From NCBI GenBank assembly GCA_900544135.1, contig UQTU01000009.1, positions 1 to 64,000 on the forward strand: a DNA stretch of 64,000 nt, written 5' to 3'. Made by a program: the position numbers and the translations under genes. Origin of the DNA: an uncultured Collinsella sp. Its GTDB lineage: Bacteria; Actinomycetota; Coriobacteriia; Coriobacteriales; Coriobacteriaceae. Of the stretch, positions 33,475-41,713 are shown piece by piece. The notes beneath the pieces are model-generated. The model was given only the letters and a program-made list of their open reading frames with translations, was not told the DNA's origin and made no database searches. Each line of letters opens with the position of its first letter. The first letter of the stretch is position 1.

Positions 33475-33978
33475 TTAATCCAGGCCGCTAAACGATGGAT
33501 ATGCGCTTTCGCCGTGCTGGCTCGCGTCCAGGCCCAGCGCCTCGTCGGCCTCGTCCACGCGCAGGCTGCCGTGGAACAACGCCTTGACCACCGCGGCAAT
33601 CACCACGTCGAGAAACAGCACGATAACAACCGTCACTACAATGCCCAGGACCTGCGAGACAAGCAGCGACGCGTCGCCCGTGTAAAACAGACCACCCTTA
33701 CCGGTCCACGAGAGTTCCGGCACACAGAACAGGCCCGTGAGCGCGCTGCCCATGGCTCGACAAAGCCCGCGCCCGGCGTGACCACCATAGGCCAGCGAGC
33801 AGCCGGCAACAATCCACAGCACACCGACCAGGCCAATGGCGCCAAAGCACATGAGCATGGTGTTGATGACATTTTTGCGTCTGGACAGGCCGCCATAGAA
33901 AAACGCCAGACCCGGTGTCATTAAAAACACGAGCATGGTGCAGATGAGCATAAACGTTGTCGATCCCGTATCGTACAT
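33475..33978 (-). pseudogene. Ammonium transporter with a large internal deletion
   Basis: The first about 62 residues are a normal Amt N-terminus (MYDTGSTTFMLICTMLVFLM, AFFYGGLSRRKNVINTMLM, WIVAGCSLAYGG). The last 80 residues are a normal Amt C-terminus (TGLFCVPELSWTGKGGLFYTG, then VSQVLGIVVTVVIVLFLD and a cytosolic tail). The stretch between them (GHAGRGLCRAMGSA) fits neither, and about 230-250 residues are missing against full-length proteins of about 400. The pore histidines and most of the eleven helices are lost. The frame is continuous over 167 codons and the ribosome site AGGGAGAGCGA is intact. It is adjacent to the PII gene. Non-functional as a transporter; whether the shortened product is made is unknown. 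Confidence 0.85.
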
Positions 33979-34176
33979 TCGCTCTCCCTTGGACGCATGA
34001 ACGTTGTCGGCGCCCATAATGCGGCCGAGGGGCAACTGATGTAGACCAGATACGGGGTTGTTAAACGCTACATTGTCGAATGGAAACGGCGCCGCAATCT
34101 TGGAAACGGCGCAGCAACGGACGCGAAACGAACGGGAAATGCGAGGGCAAGGGAGCCGTGAGCGCGCCCGGCCCGG

Positions 34177-35197
34177 CTAGCGCCGGAACAGCTCGCGAGC
34201 GCGGTCGCGAAGGTTGGTGGCTCGGATGACGCCCTCGTAACAGTTAATGCGCAAGCGCGGGAAGGCATTGAAGAAGCGCAGGTCGCGGCGGCTGAGCGAC
34301 ACGCTCGGCACCGGACGGCTCGCGCGCCTGCCGGCACGGAGACGGGTGAGCGACGGGCGAGGCACGCTCGGCGTGGCATCGGCGACGCGGCGGGCGGCAA
34401 GCGCCAGGCCGTGGGCACCGTCCGAGATAAACGTCGGCATCGAAGCCTTCTCACGCAGAGCATCGAGCGCCGCGTCGCCCAGCTCCGCCAGCCATGCGTT
34501 AACGGCACGGCTGCGGACGTGCGTCTGCGCCACCGAGTCGATCGCCGAATCGGGAATACGCTCGAGCATGGAGTCAGACGCATCGGCAAGCGACTCATCG
34601 ATGCGGTCGGCAAGGTCGGCGCGCACACGCTCCAGCTGATCGGACAGGCGGCGCCAGCTCGCCAACGAGCACACCGCGTCGACCATCATCGCGACCGCGA
34701 CGATAAAGGCGGACAGCCGCACAATCAGCACCGGCAGATGGCCAAGCAACCCCAGCAATGCCGGCTCCACTAAACGGCAAATGCACAACGCGCCCAAGCC
34801 AAACGCGCAGGCCCAGTACAGGCAGATGCGCCCGTGCAGGTTAAACGGCAGATGCGAATAGTCCCAAAAGCGAGCGCCCGTTGTTTTTTTCCAACAGCAC
34901 GCCCACGCTGTACTCAATCACGCTGCATACGAGCGCTGCAGCGACAAACTGGCTCGAGGCATCCGGAATCCCGCGCAGCAGCAACCAGCACGCGATGCCG
35001 CCCGCACCGTAGATGGGACAACACGGCCCTAGCAAAAAGCCGCTGTTGGCAAAGCGTCCGTGGTTGAGCATGGCGCAGACTGTCGACTCCCATACCCAGC
35101 CGCAAAAACCGTAGAAGGCAAACGAGAGTACCAGCGCCGAGAGCGGACAGGCGGCAAGCGTCGCGCCGTCAAATGCCATGTCGATCGCGGTTCCCAC
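34177..35197 (-). pseudogene. CmpB-type putative ABC transporter permease, frameshifted at an A7 run
   Basis: Two frames make one protein of about 338 residues. The first (35197 to 34841) reads YGFCGWVWESTVCAMLNHGRFANSGFLLGPCCPIYGAGG and ends VGVLLEKNN. The second continues KTTGARFWDYSHLPFNLHGRICLYWACAFG, then a membrane domain and a charged coiled tail (LERVRADLADRIDESLADAS). This is the CmpB-like family of multi-pass membrane proteins (PF06541-like). The break is a run of seven A on the coding strand (T at 34884-34890); six would restore the frame. It may be a true mutation, a phase-variable run, transcriptional slippage or a sequencing error. The stop is three bases from the next gene in an operon with an HD hydrolase. 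Confidence 0.85.
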
Positions 35198-35200
35198 CGT

Positions 35201-35737
35201 CTACCCACTCCTCTTTTCGTTCGATTCGCTGCTCACGTCATCGTCCGCCCTGTCTTTGCGCGGCAGACGGCCGGCAATCGTCTCGCGCAGCGCGCACCAT
35301 TTATCCGCCAGGCACACAATCCATGCCTCACGACACGTCGGCGGCACCGGCACCAGCGGAAACATATGACGCACGATAATATTCCGCTCGCGCGGCGTCA
35401 GCTCAAAATCTTCCTCCGCACGCGCCAGGGCAAAAAACGGATGCCGAAAGCCATGCAGTCGATGGCTTGGGTCGGGATCGTGCCAGTCATAGAGAAAGTA
35501 ATCGTGCAGCAGGGCCCCGCGCAGCAGCGACAAGCGGTCGACGGAGATACCGACGCGGCCCAGGCGCTCGGCAAAGGACAGACTTGCCCGCGCCACCGAG
35601 GTCACATGCGTATACACCGTCACGTGGCCATGCTGGATAAACTCACACGTCAGGTCCAAGCGGCCCGCCTGGGCCAGCTGACGGGCGGCATTGTCGACCT
35701 CGCGCGCGATACTCTCGGCACGAACGGTATCGGACAT
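35201..35737 (-). CDS. HD-domain phosphohydrolase
   Basis: This HD-superfamily hydrolase has 178 residues. Metal-binding motifs are VYTHVTSVAR (H) and LLRGALLHDYFLYDWHD (HD), followed by GFRHPFFALARA and IVRHMFPLV. The GGAAGGAGGCCGC ribosome site fixes the ATG at 35737. The gene is followed within three bases by the CmpB-like gene on the same strand. Its likely substrate is a nucleotide or small phosphate; HD proteins of this size are annotated as predicted phosphohydrolases without a known reaction. Confidence 0.88.
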   Translation of the reverse strand: MSDTVRAESIAREVDNAARQLAQAGRLDLTCEFIQHGHVTVYTHVTSVARASLSFAERLGRVGISVDRLSLLRGALLHDYFLYDWHDPDPSHRLHGFRHPFFALARAEEDFELTPRERNIIVRHMFPLVPVPPTCREAWIVCLADKWCALRETIAGRLPRKDRADDDVSSESNEKRSG

Positions 35738-35965
35738 GCGGCCTCCTTCCAGCGGCTCTCGGCGGCAAGTCGCAGCCTGCACGCAATGAATAAAATCATC
35801 ATCGAATTTACTAGTATGGCATCGGACAAAACGTTTTGCCCCGCCAGTTGGCGAATTACCGCGCCGCCGTCACATATCAAACGCCAAAATGTGCGAGACT
35901 GTCTTGTGCAATTGTGCCGGCCGAGGGAGCGCCGGCGCTCGATTCGCATGGAGTAACCCACAACG

Positions 35966-37747
35966 ATGCTGCTTACGCAAACGACAACGCCCGAGGACGT
36001 CAAGGCTCTTAATCGCGCCGAGCTCCCGCAGCTCTGCGGCGAGATTCGCCACGCCATCCTCGAAAGCTCCGCCGCCGTCGGCGGGCACGTTGCCCCCAAC
36101 TTGGGCGTCGTTGAGCTTACGGTTGCGCTTCATCGCGTATTTAACTCCCCCATCGACAAGATTGTCTTTGACGTTTCGCACCAGACCTACGCCCACAAGG
36201 CGCTGACCGGGCGCGCGTACACTTATATCGATCCGGAGCGTTATGGTGAGGCTTCTGGCTTTGCCAATCCCGACGAGTCCGAGCACGACCTGTTCGCCAT
36301 GGGCCATACCTCCACGTCGGTGAGCCTGGGCTGCGGCCTGGCGCACGCTCGTGACCTGGCGGGCGATACGTACAACGTCATCACCATCATTGGCGACGGC
36401 TCGCTTTCGGGCGGCTTGGCGTTTGAGGGCCTCGACAATGCCGCCGAACTCGACAGCAACTTGATCATCATCGTCAACGATAACGACCAGTCCATCGCCG
36501 AAAACCACGGTGGCCTGTATCGCAATCTGGCCGAGCTGCGCGCCAGCAACGGCACCTGTGAGCGCAACGTTTTCCGCGCGATGGGGCTCGACTACCGCTA
36601 TCTGGACACCGGCAACGATGTGTTGGCCCTGGTCGACACGCTGCAGGAGCTGCGCGATATCGATCATCCCATCGTGCTGCACGTCTCCACCGCAAAGGGC
36701 AAGGGCTTTGAGCCAGCCCAGAGCGACCCCGAGCGCTGGCATCATGTGGGTCCGTTTGACATGGCGACTGGGCGCAAGCTCTGCCCGGGCCATCCGAGCG
36801 AGCCTGCGCCGCGCACCTATGCCGACATTACGGGCGAGGCGCTCAGCGCCGCCATCGAGCGCGATCCGCAGGTTGTGGGCATCACGGCTGCCACGCCCTA
36901 CATCATGGGCTTTACACCCGAGCTTCGCGCCGCGGCAGGCAAGCACTTTGTCGACGTGGGCATTGCCGAGGAACACGCCGTGACCTTTGCCACCGCGCTT
37001 GCGCGCTCGGGCGCCAAGCCAGTCTTTGGTGTGTACGGCACGTTTTTGCAGCGCGCCTACGACGAACTGTGGCACGACCTGTGCCTCAACGACGCCCCCG
37101 CAACCATCCTGGTATTTGGCGCGTCGATCTTTGGCACCACGTCCGAGACGCACCTCTCGTTCTTCGATATTTCCATGCTGGGCGGACTTCCCAACATGCA
37201 CTACCTTGCACCTGCCTGCATGGAGGAATATCTGTCCATGCTGAGCTGGTCACTCGACCACCGCGAGCATCCCGTAGCGATCCGTGTGCCGGGCATTGGC
37301 CTGGTAAGCCGCCCCGACTTGGCGCCTGCCGAGGGCGACGATTACGGCGTCGCGCGCTACAACGTCGTGCGCCAGGGCCGCGACGTTGCCGTGCTCGCGC
37401 TTGGCGATTTCTTTGAGCTGGGCGAGCGCGTGGCAAACCGTCTGACTGCCGAGTACGGCATCGAGGCCACGCTCGTCAACCCGCGCTTTGCAACCGAGCT
37501 CGACCGCGAGTTCCTCGACAGCCTTGCCGCCGAGCATCGCGTTGTCGTCACCCTCGAGGACGGTATCTTGGACGGCGGCTGGGGCGAGCGCGTGGCATGT
37601 TATCTGGCATGCACGCCGTTGCGCACGCGCACCTTCGGCATCGCCAAGGGCTTCCCCGACCGCTACGACCCCAACGAGCTGCTCGCTCAGAACGGCATGA
37701 CGGCCGAGAACATGGCCGCCGAAGCCGTGAGACTACTCAACGAGTAA
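35966..37747 (+). CDS. dxs: 1-deoxy-D-xylulose-5-phosphate synthase
   Basis: This enzyme makes DXP from pyruvate and glyceraldehyde-3-phosphate with thiamine diphosphate, the first step of the MEP isoprenoid pathway. It has 593 residues against the usual 620-640, because it has shorter loops. Motifs are VAPNLGVVELTVALHRVFN, GHTSTSVSLGCGLAHARDL, the ThDP motif GDGSLSGGLAFEGLDNA...NDND, the catalytic-Glu region DVGIAEEHAVTFATALA, and the C-terminal LEDGILDGGWGERV. The start at the ATG at 35966 has only a weak GGAG twelve bases away; no better in-frame start was seen. A strong terminator follows. A close transketolase-like paralogue is possible, but the DXPS signature is good. Confidence 0.92.
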   Translation: MLLTQTTTPEDVKALNRAELPQLCGEIRHAILESSAAVGGHVAPNLGVVELTVALHRVFNSPIDKIVFDVSHQTYAHKALTGRAYTYIDPERYGEASGFANPDESEHDLFAMGHTSTSVSLGCGLAHARDLAGDTYNVITIIGDGSLSGGLAFEGLDNAAELDSNLIIIVNDNDQSIAENHGGLYRNLAELRASNGTCERNVFRAMGLDYRYLDTGNDVLALVDTLQELRDIDHPIVLHVSTAKGKGFEPAQSDPERWHHVGPFDMATGRKLCPGHPSEPAPRTYADITGEALSAAIERDPQVVGITAATPYIMGFTPELRAAAGKHFVDVGIAEEHAVTFATALARSGAKPVFGVYGTFLQRAYDELWHDLCLNDAPATILVFGASIFGTTSETHLSFFDISMLGGLPNMHYLAPACMEEYLSMLSWSLDHREHPVAIRVPGIGLVSRPDLAPAEGDDYGVARYNVVRQGRDVAVLALGDFFELGERVANRLTAEYGIEATLVNPRFATELDREFLDSLAAEHRVVVTLEDGILDGGWGERVACYLACTPLRTRTFGIAKGFPDRYDPNELLAQNGMTAENMAAEAVRLLNE

Positions 37748-37750
37748 AAA

Positions 37751-37790
37751 AACCTCCGCAAGGGAAGCACCCCTGCGGAGGTTTTATTTT
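37751..37790 (+). terminator. Intrinsic terminator of dxs
   Basis: AACCTCCGCA at 37751-37760 pairs with TGCGGAGGTT at 37774-37783, followed by TTATTTT, four bases after the stop. Confidence 0.9.
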
Positions 37791-37803
37791 CGCGGCGCGA
37801 TTA

Positions 37804-38020
37804 TCTCAATCTGTAACATCTATGGCCCGAATTTCCGTCTACCTGTTACAGATTGAGATAAGACATCTTAGTTCCAGACCTTTGTCTCAATCTGTAACAG
37901 ATAGGGACCTTTTGGCCGTCCAGATGTTACAGATTGAGACATTCGAATTCCCCTGAAGAGAAAATCTCAATCTGTAACAGTTACTCGGCAAAAATGGCTG
38001 CAGATGTTACAGATCGAGAC
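37804..38020. repeat. Tandem array of three hairpins (TCTCAATCTGTAAC family)
   Basis: Three near-identical hairpin units: 37804-37858, 37884-37940 and 37965-38020. Each has TCTCAATCTGTAAC on the left and GTTACAGATTGAGA on the right (third unit has one change, GATCGAG) with a 27-base loop. The 14-15 bp stems are conserved, and the loops share only a loose core (a G/C-rich half on each side of an A/T-rich centre). Spacers are 25 and 24 bases. It lies between the dxs terminator and the SBP gene promoter. It is not a CRISPR: the repeated unit is a palindrome pair, not a direct repeat with unique spacers. Confidence 0.9.
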
Positions 38021-38052
38021 ATAACAGCAAGGCATGCCGCTGCATAGGCCAG

Positions 38053-38088
38053 AACCGCCACAAAGGTGCCTGTCCCTTTTTGGTAGGA
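38053..38088 (+). repeat. Variant hairpin of the AAAGG..CCTGTCCC group
   Basis: AACCGCCACAAAGGTGCC, TGTCCC, TTTTTGGTAGG: weak stem, core identical to 14884-14916 (CACAAAGGTGCCTGTCCC). It is a degraded relative of the dispersed hairpin families. Confidence 0.45.
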
Positions 38089-38130
38089 AGAATTACCCAT
38101 AAGGTAAGTATGTTTCTGAGTTATTTCGTG

Positions 38131-38160
38131 TTGACCCATTTGAGCGCGATAGGGTATAAC
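38131..38160 (+). promoter_or_regulatory. Promoter of the ABC-transporter operon
   Basis: TTGACC at 38131-38136 and TATAAC at 38155-38160 are 18 bases apart, 44 bases upstream of the substrate-binding protein ATG at 38204. This is a strong sigma-70-type match. Confidence 0.65.
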
Positions 38161-38203
38161 TCTACTCAACCGCTAGGGATTTTATTGAGAAAGGTGTTCT
38201 ACC

Positions 38204-39196
38204 ATGAGCAAGAACCTCTTCCAGCAGGTCGTTCTCGACCGCCGCGGCTTCGTCGCCGCCACCTTCGCAACCGTCGCCGGCCTTGGTCTTGCCGGCTGCT
38301 CCGACACCAGTACCGAGGCCGACAAGGGTTCCGCCGGTTCCTCCAAGAGCTCCGAGGATACCGAGGTTTCCACCACGCTCGACGCCAAGGCATTCGACAA
38401 GCTCGTCAACGACGGCCCCAAGGCCGATGACGACGCCATCGCCGCCAGCACCTGGGCTACGGCTGTCAAGGATGCCGGCGTCTTTACGATCGGTGGCGTC
38501 CAGACCTCCACGCTGTTCTCCCTCCTCAACGAGAAGGACGGTCAGACCCGCGGCTTCGACGCCGGTATCGCACAGCTCCTGTCCAACTACATTCTGGGCG
38601 AGAACAAGGTCGAGATCACCCAGGTGACCTCTGACACGCGTGAGTCCGTCCTGCAGAACGGCCAGGTCGACGCCGTCTTTGCCACCTACACCATCACTGA
38701 CGAGCGCAAGAAGCTCGTCTCCTTTGCCGGCCCCTATTACTACACGCAACAAGCCATCCTGGTACTCGCCGATAACGACGACATCAAGAGCGTCGACGAC
38801 CTGGCCGACAAGAACGTCGCCGTCCAGTCCGGCTCCAACGGCCCCGCCATCCTGGAGGAGCTCGCTCCCAAGGCCAGCCAGCAGGAGTTCAAGACCGACG
38901 AGGAGGCCCGCCAGGCACTCCAGCAGGGTCGCGTTGACGCCTACGTCATCGACAACAACATGCAGCAGAGCGCCCTGGTCCGCGAGCCCGGTAAGTACAA
39001 GATTGCCGGCAAGCCCTTCGGCAGCAAGGAGCCCTATGGCATCGGCCTGCCGCTCGATTCCGACGGCGTCGCCTTCGTCAACGACTTCCTTAAGAAGATT
39101 GAGGACGACGGCACCTGGACCGAGCTGTGGCAGATCTGCATCGGCGACCGCACGGGCGACACCAATGTTCCCGAGCTGCCCGAGATCGGCGCCTAG
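38204..39196 (+). CDS. Amino-acid ABC transporter substrate-binding lipoprotein
   Basis: Solute-binding protein of the polar amino acid (SBP_bac_3) family, 330 residues. The N-terminus carries an RR-containing (LDRRGFVAATFATVAGLGLAGC) export signal ending in a lipobox LAGC, so Cys about 32 should be lipidated by Lgt. A Ser/Glu-rich linker follows, then a binding domain with FTIGGVQTSTLFSLLNEKDGQTRGFDAGIA, FAGPYYYTQQAILVLAD and DLADKNVAVQSGSNGPAI. RRGFVAA suggests possible Tat export. It heads an operon with two permeases, an ATPase and a C26 amidohydrolase. The strong signal and following attenuator hairpin favour high expression of this subunit. Confidence 0.92.
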   Translation: MSKNLFQQVVLDRRGFVAATFATVAGLGLAGCSDTSTEADKGSAGSSKSSEDTEVSTTLDAKAFDKLVNDGPKADDDAIAASTWATAVKDAGVFTIGGVQTSTLFSLLNEKDGQTRGFDAGIAQLLSNYILGENKVEITQVTSDTRESVLQNGQVDAVFATYTITDERKKLVSFAGPYYYTQQAILVLADNDDIKSVDDLADKNVAVQSGSNGPAILEELAPKASQQEFKTDEEARQALQQGRVDAYVIDNNMQQSALVREPGKYKIAGKPFGSKEPYGIGLPLDSDGVAFVNDFLKKIEDDGTWTELWQICIGDRTGDTNVPELPEIGA

Positions 39197-39284
39197 GCAA
39201 CGCGCCTAGTAACGGCCGCAACGAAACCATACGGAAACGCACGGTGCGCTTTATTGCGCTAAACTGTTTCTTCACTGAGTTGTC

Positions 39285-39317
39285 GGGGCTTCCGTACACA
39301 CGGGAGCCCCTTTCCTT
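39285..39317 (+). terminator. Intercistronic terminator or processing hairpin
   Basis: GGGGCTTCCG pairs with CGGGAGCCCC, followed by TTTCCTT, between the binding-protein and permease genes. It would let the binding protein be made in excess over the membrane subunits. Confidence 0.6.
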
Positions 39318-39334
39318 ATCGGCGGGAGGTCCGC

Positions 39335-39994
39335 ATGAGTCTCTCCGAGCTCTGGTCGCTCTATGGCCAGAACTACATTGACGCGCTGCTCGCAACCTGG
39401 GGCATGACGCTTGAGTCGTTTGCCATCGCCATGGTGCTGGCCGTCGCCGTCACCGTGATGCGCGTGTCGCCGCTCAAGCCGCTGCGCGTCTTTGGCGACC
39501 TGTATGTCCAGGTCTTCCGTAACATCCCCGGCATTGCGTTGCTCATCATCGTCGTCTACGCATTGCCGCCGCTCAAGGTCGTCCTGCCCTACCGCACCTG
39601 CGTTATCGTCGCCACAGTGCTCTTGGGTTCTGCCTTTGGCTCCGAGAACTTTATGAGCGGCATCAACACCGTCGGCGTCGGCCAGGTGGAAGCCGCCCGC
39701 TCGCTGGGCATGAGCTTCAACCGCATCCTCGCCAAGATCGTGATTCCGCAGGCACTGCGCTCGAGCGTGCTGCCCATGACCAACCTCTTTATCGCCGTCA
39801 TGCTCACCACCGCGCTCGGCAGTCAGGTGCCGCTTAAGCCCCAGGAGCTCACCGGCGTGGTGAGCTATATCAACACGCGCTCGCTCGGCGGCGTCGCCGC
39901 GTTCTTTATCTCGGCGCTCGGCTACCTGGGCACGGCCTTTGTGGTGAGCCACATTGGCAACTACATCGATAAGAAGGTGAGGATCCTCCGATGA
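39335..39994 (+). CDS. Amino-acid ABC transporter permease (first)
   Basis: Membrane subunit of 219 residues of the HisM/GlnP family; about five helices. The EAA loop for the ATPase contact is EAARSLGMSFNRILAKIVIPQALR. Its start has the strong site GGGAGGTCCGC. The stop overlaps the next permease start by four bases (ATGA), so translation is coupled. It forms the permease heterodimer with the next gene product. Confidence 0.93.
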   Translation: MSLSELWSLYGQNYIDALLATWGMTLESFAIAMVLAVAVTVMRVSPLKPLRVFGDLYVQVFRNIPGIALLIIVVYALPPLKVVLPYRTCVIVATVLLGSAFGSENFMSGINTVGVGQVEAARSLGMSFNRILAKIVIPQALRSSVLPMTNLFIAVMLTTALGSQVPLKPQELTGVVSYINTRSLGGVAAFFISALGYLGTAFVVSHIGNYIDKKVRILR

Positions 39995-40824
39995 GCAAGC
40001 ACTCCACCTCCGCGCTCACCATGCGCGATGCGCTCTACGAGGCTCCCGGCCCCAAGATGCGCGCCAAGATTCGCATCGGCACCGCCATCTCGCTGGTTGC
40101 CGTCGTCGCACTCGTTGCCCTCGTGTTGCAGCGCTTTTATGTGACCGGCCAGCTTTCGGTTCACTATTGGTATTTCTTTACGCACCTCACCACCTGGAAG
40201 TTTCTGCTTGCCGGCTTTGAGGGCACCGTTAAAGTCGCACTCACCGCCGGCGCCATCGCGCTGGTGCTCGGCCTTGCCCTTATCCTCGGTCGCACCAGCG
40301 ACATTAAGCCGCTGCAGCTGGTCTGCCGCGTACTCACCGATTTCTTCCGCGGCGTGCCGAGCCTGCTGTTCATCTACTTCTTCTTTTTGGTGCTGCCCCA
40401 GTACAAGATCGCGCTGCCGTCGTTTTGGATGCTCACGCTTCCCGTCGCGCTCGCCGCAGCCGGCGTACTAGCCGAGATCTTCCGTGCCGGCGTCAACGCC
40501 GTGCCGCGCGGCCAGGTCGAGGCTGCCCAGGCACTCGGTCTCTCCAAAGCTAAAATCACCTTTAAAATCGTCCTGCCGCAGGCTATTCGGTTTATCATTC
40601 CGTCGTTGATTTCGCAGCTTGTGGTCGTCGTCAAAGACACCACCGTCGCCTACGTGGTGAGCTACCCCGACCTCATGCAAAATGCCCGCGTGCTCATTAC
40701 CAACTACGATGCCCTCGTGTCGGTCTACCTGGTAATCGCGATCATCTATATCCTCATCAACGTCGCGATCAACAAGGCCGCTGTCTACGTTTCGCACAAG
40801 AACGGCGCGACCATCATCCGCTAA
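39991..40824 (+). CDS. Amino-acid ABC transporter permease (second)
   Basis: Membrane subunit of 277 residues, longer than the first by an N-terminal cytosolic stretch of about 30 residues (SALTMRDALYEAPGPKMRAK). The EAA loop is VEAAQALGLSKAKITFKIVLPQAIR, and the C-terminal helices end in a Lys-rich tail. It starts in the overlap with the first permease and is followed 36 bases later by the ATPase gene. Confidence 0.93.
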   Translation: MSKHSTSALTMRDALYEAPGPKMRAKIRIGTAISLVAVVALVALVLQRFYVTGQLSVHYWYFFTHLTTWKFLLAGFEGTVKVALTAGAIALVLGLALILGRTSDIKPLQLVCRVLTDFFRGVPSLLFIYFFFLVLPQYKIALPSFWMLTLPVALAAAGVLAEIFRAGVNAVPRGQVEAAQALGLSKAKITFKIVLPQAIRFIIPSLISQLVVVVKDTTVAYVVSYPDLMQNARVLITNYDALVSVYLVIAIIYILINVAINKAAVYVSHKNGATIIR

Positions 40825-40860
40825 CGCTTTACCATTTCGAGTCATAAGGAGCCGAGCACC

Positions 40861-41625
40861 ATGGCACAGAGTACCTCTTCCACCGGCAATCAGCCGCTGA
40901 TCGAGCTCAAGCACGTCGATAAGCACTATGGCGACCTGCACGTCCTCAACGACATCAATCTCTCGGTCGACCGCGGCGAGGTCGTCGTTGTGATCGGTCC
41001 CTCGGGCTCGGGCAAGTCGACCATGTGCCGAACCATCAACCGCCTGGAAACCATCGACTCGGGCGAGATCCTCATCGAGGGCGAGCCTCTGCCGCAGGAA
41101 GGCAAGGACCTTGCCCGCATGCGCGCCGAGCTGGGCATGGTGTTTCAGCAGTTCAACCTGTTCGCACATATGACCGTACTGCAAAACGTCATGCTGGGAC
41201 CGGTCGATGTGCTGGGCGTCTCCAAGGACGAGGCCCGCGAGCGCGCCATGGACCTGCTGGGCCGCGTGGGTGTTGCCGAGCAGGCCGATAAGGTGCCTGC
41301 ACAGCTCTCGGGCGGCCAGCAGCAGCGCGTCGCCATCGCCCGTTCTCTTGCCATGCAGCCCAAGGCCATGCTCTTCGATGAGCCCACGAGTGCCCTTGAC
41401 CCCGAGATGATCAACGAGGTGCTCGAGGTCATGGTGCGCTTGGCGCAGCAGGGCATGACGATGATCGTCATTACGCACGAGATGAACTTCGCCCGCCGCG
41501 TGGCCGACCGCGTCGTGTTTATGGCCGACGGCCAGATCGTGGAAACCGGCACGCCCGACGAGTTCTTCGACCACCCCAAGACCCAACGTGCCCAGGACTT
41601 CCTCAACTCCATCAAGGGCCACTAA
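40861..41625 (+). CDS. Amino-acid ABC transporter ATP-binding protein
   Basis: This GlnQ/HisP-like ATPase has 254 residues. Walker A is GPSGSGKSTMCR, Q-loop MVFQQFNLFAHMTVLQNV, signature LSGGQQQRVAIARSL, Walker B AMLFDEPTSALDP, and the switch His in VITHEMNFARRVADRVVFM. AAGGAG lies upstream of the ATG. It powers the two permeases, and the operon continues into a C26-family hydrolase. Confidence 0.96.
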   Translation: MAQSTSSTGNQPLIELKHVDKHYGDLHVLNDINLSVDRGEVVVVIGPSGSGKSTMCRTINRLETIDSGEILIEGEPLPQEGKDLARMRAELGMVFQQFNLFAHMTVLQNVMLGPVDVLGVSKDEARERAMDLLGRVGVAEQADKVPAQLSGGQQQRVAIARSLAMQPKAMLFDEPTSALDPEMINEVLEVMVRLAQQGMTMIVITHEMNFARRVADRVVFMADGQIVETGTPDEFFDHPKTQRAQDFLNSIKGH

Positions 41626-41713
41626 CCCAATTGCCACGCGGGGCAAATTCATCAACAGCGTTTGCCCCGCGCCGCCCCTGCGCCATGTCCACCCGGATTC
41701 GAAAGCCACGCCC

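Noticed and set aside
37804..38020. CRISPR array
   Set aside because: Repeats are palindromic hairpins spaced by short, similar loops, with only three units and no cas genes.
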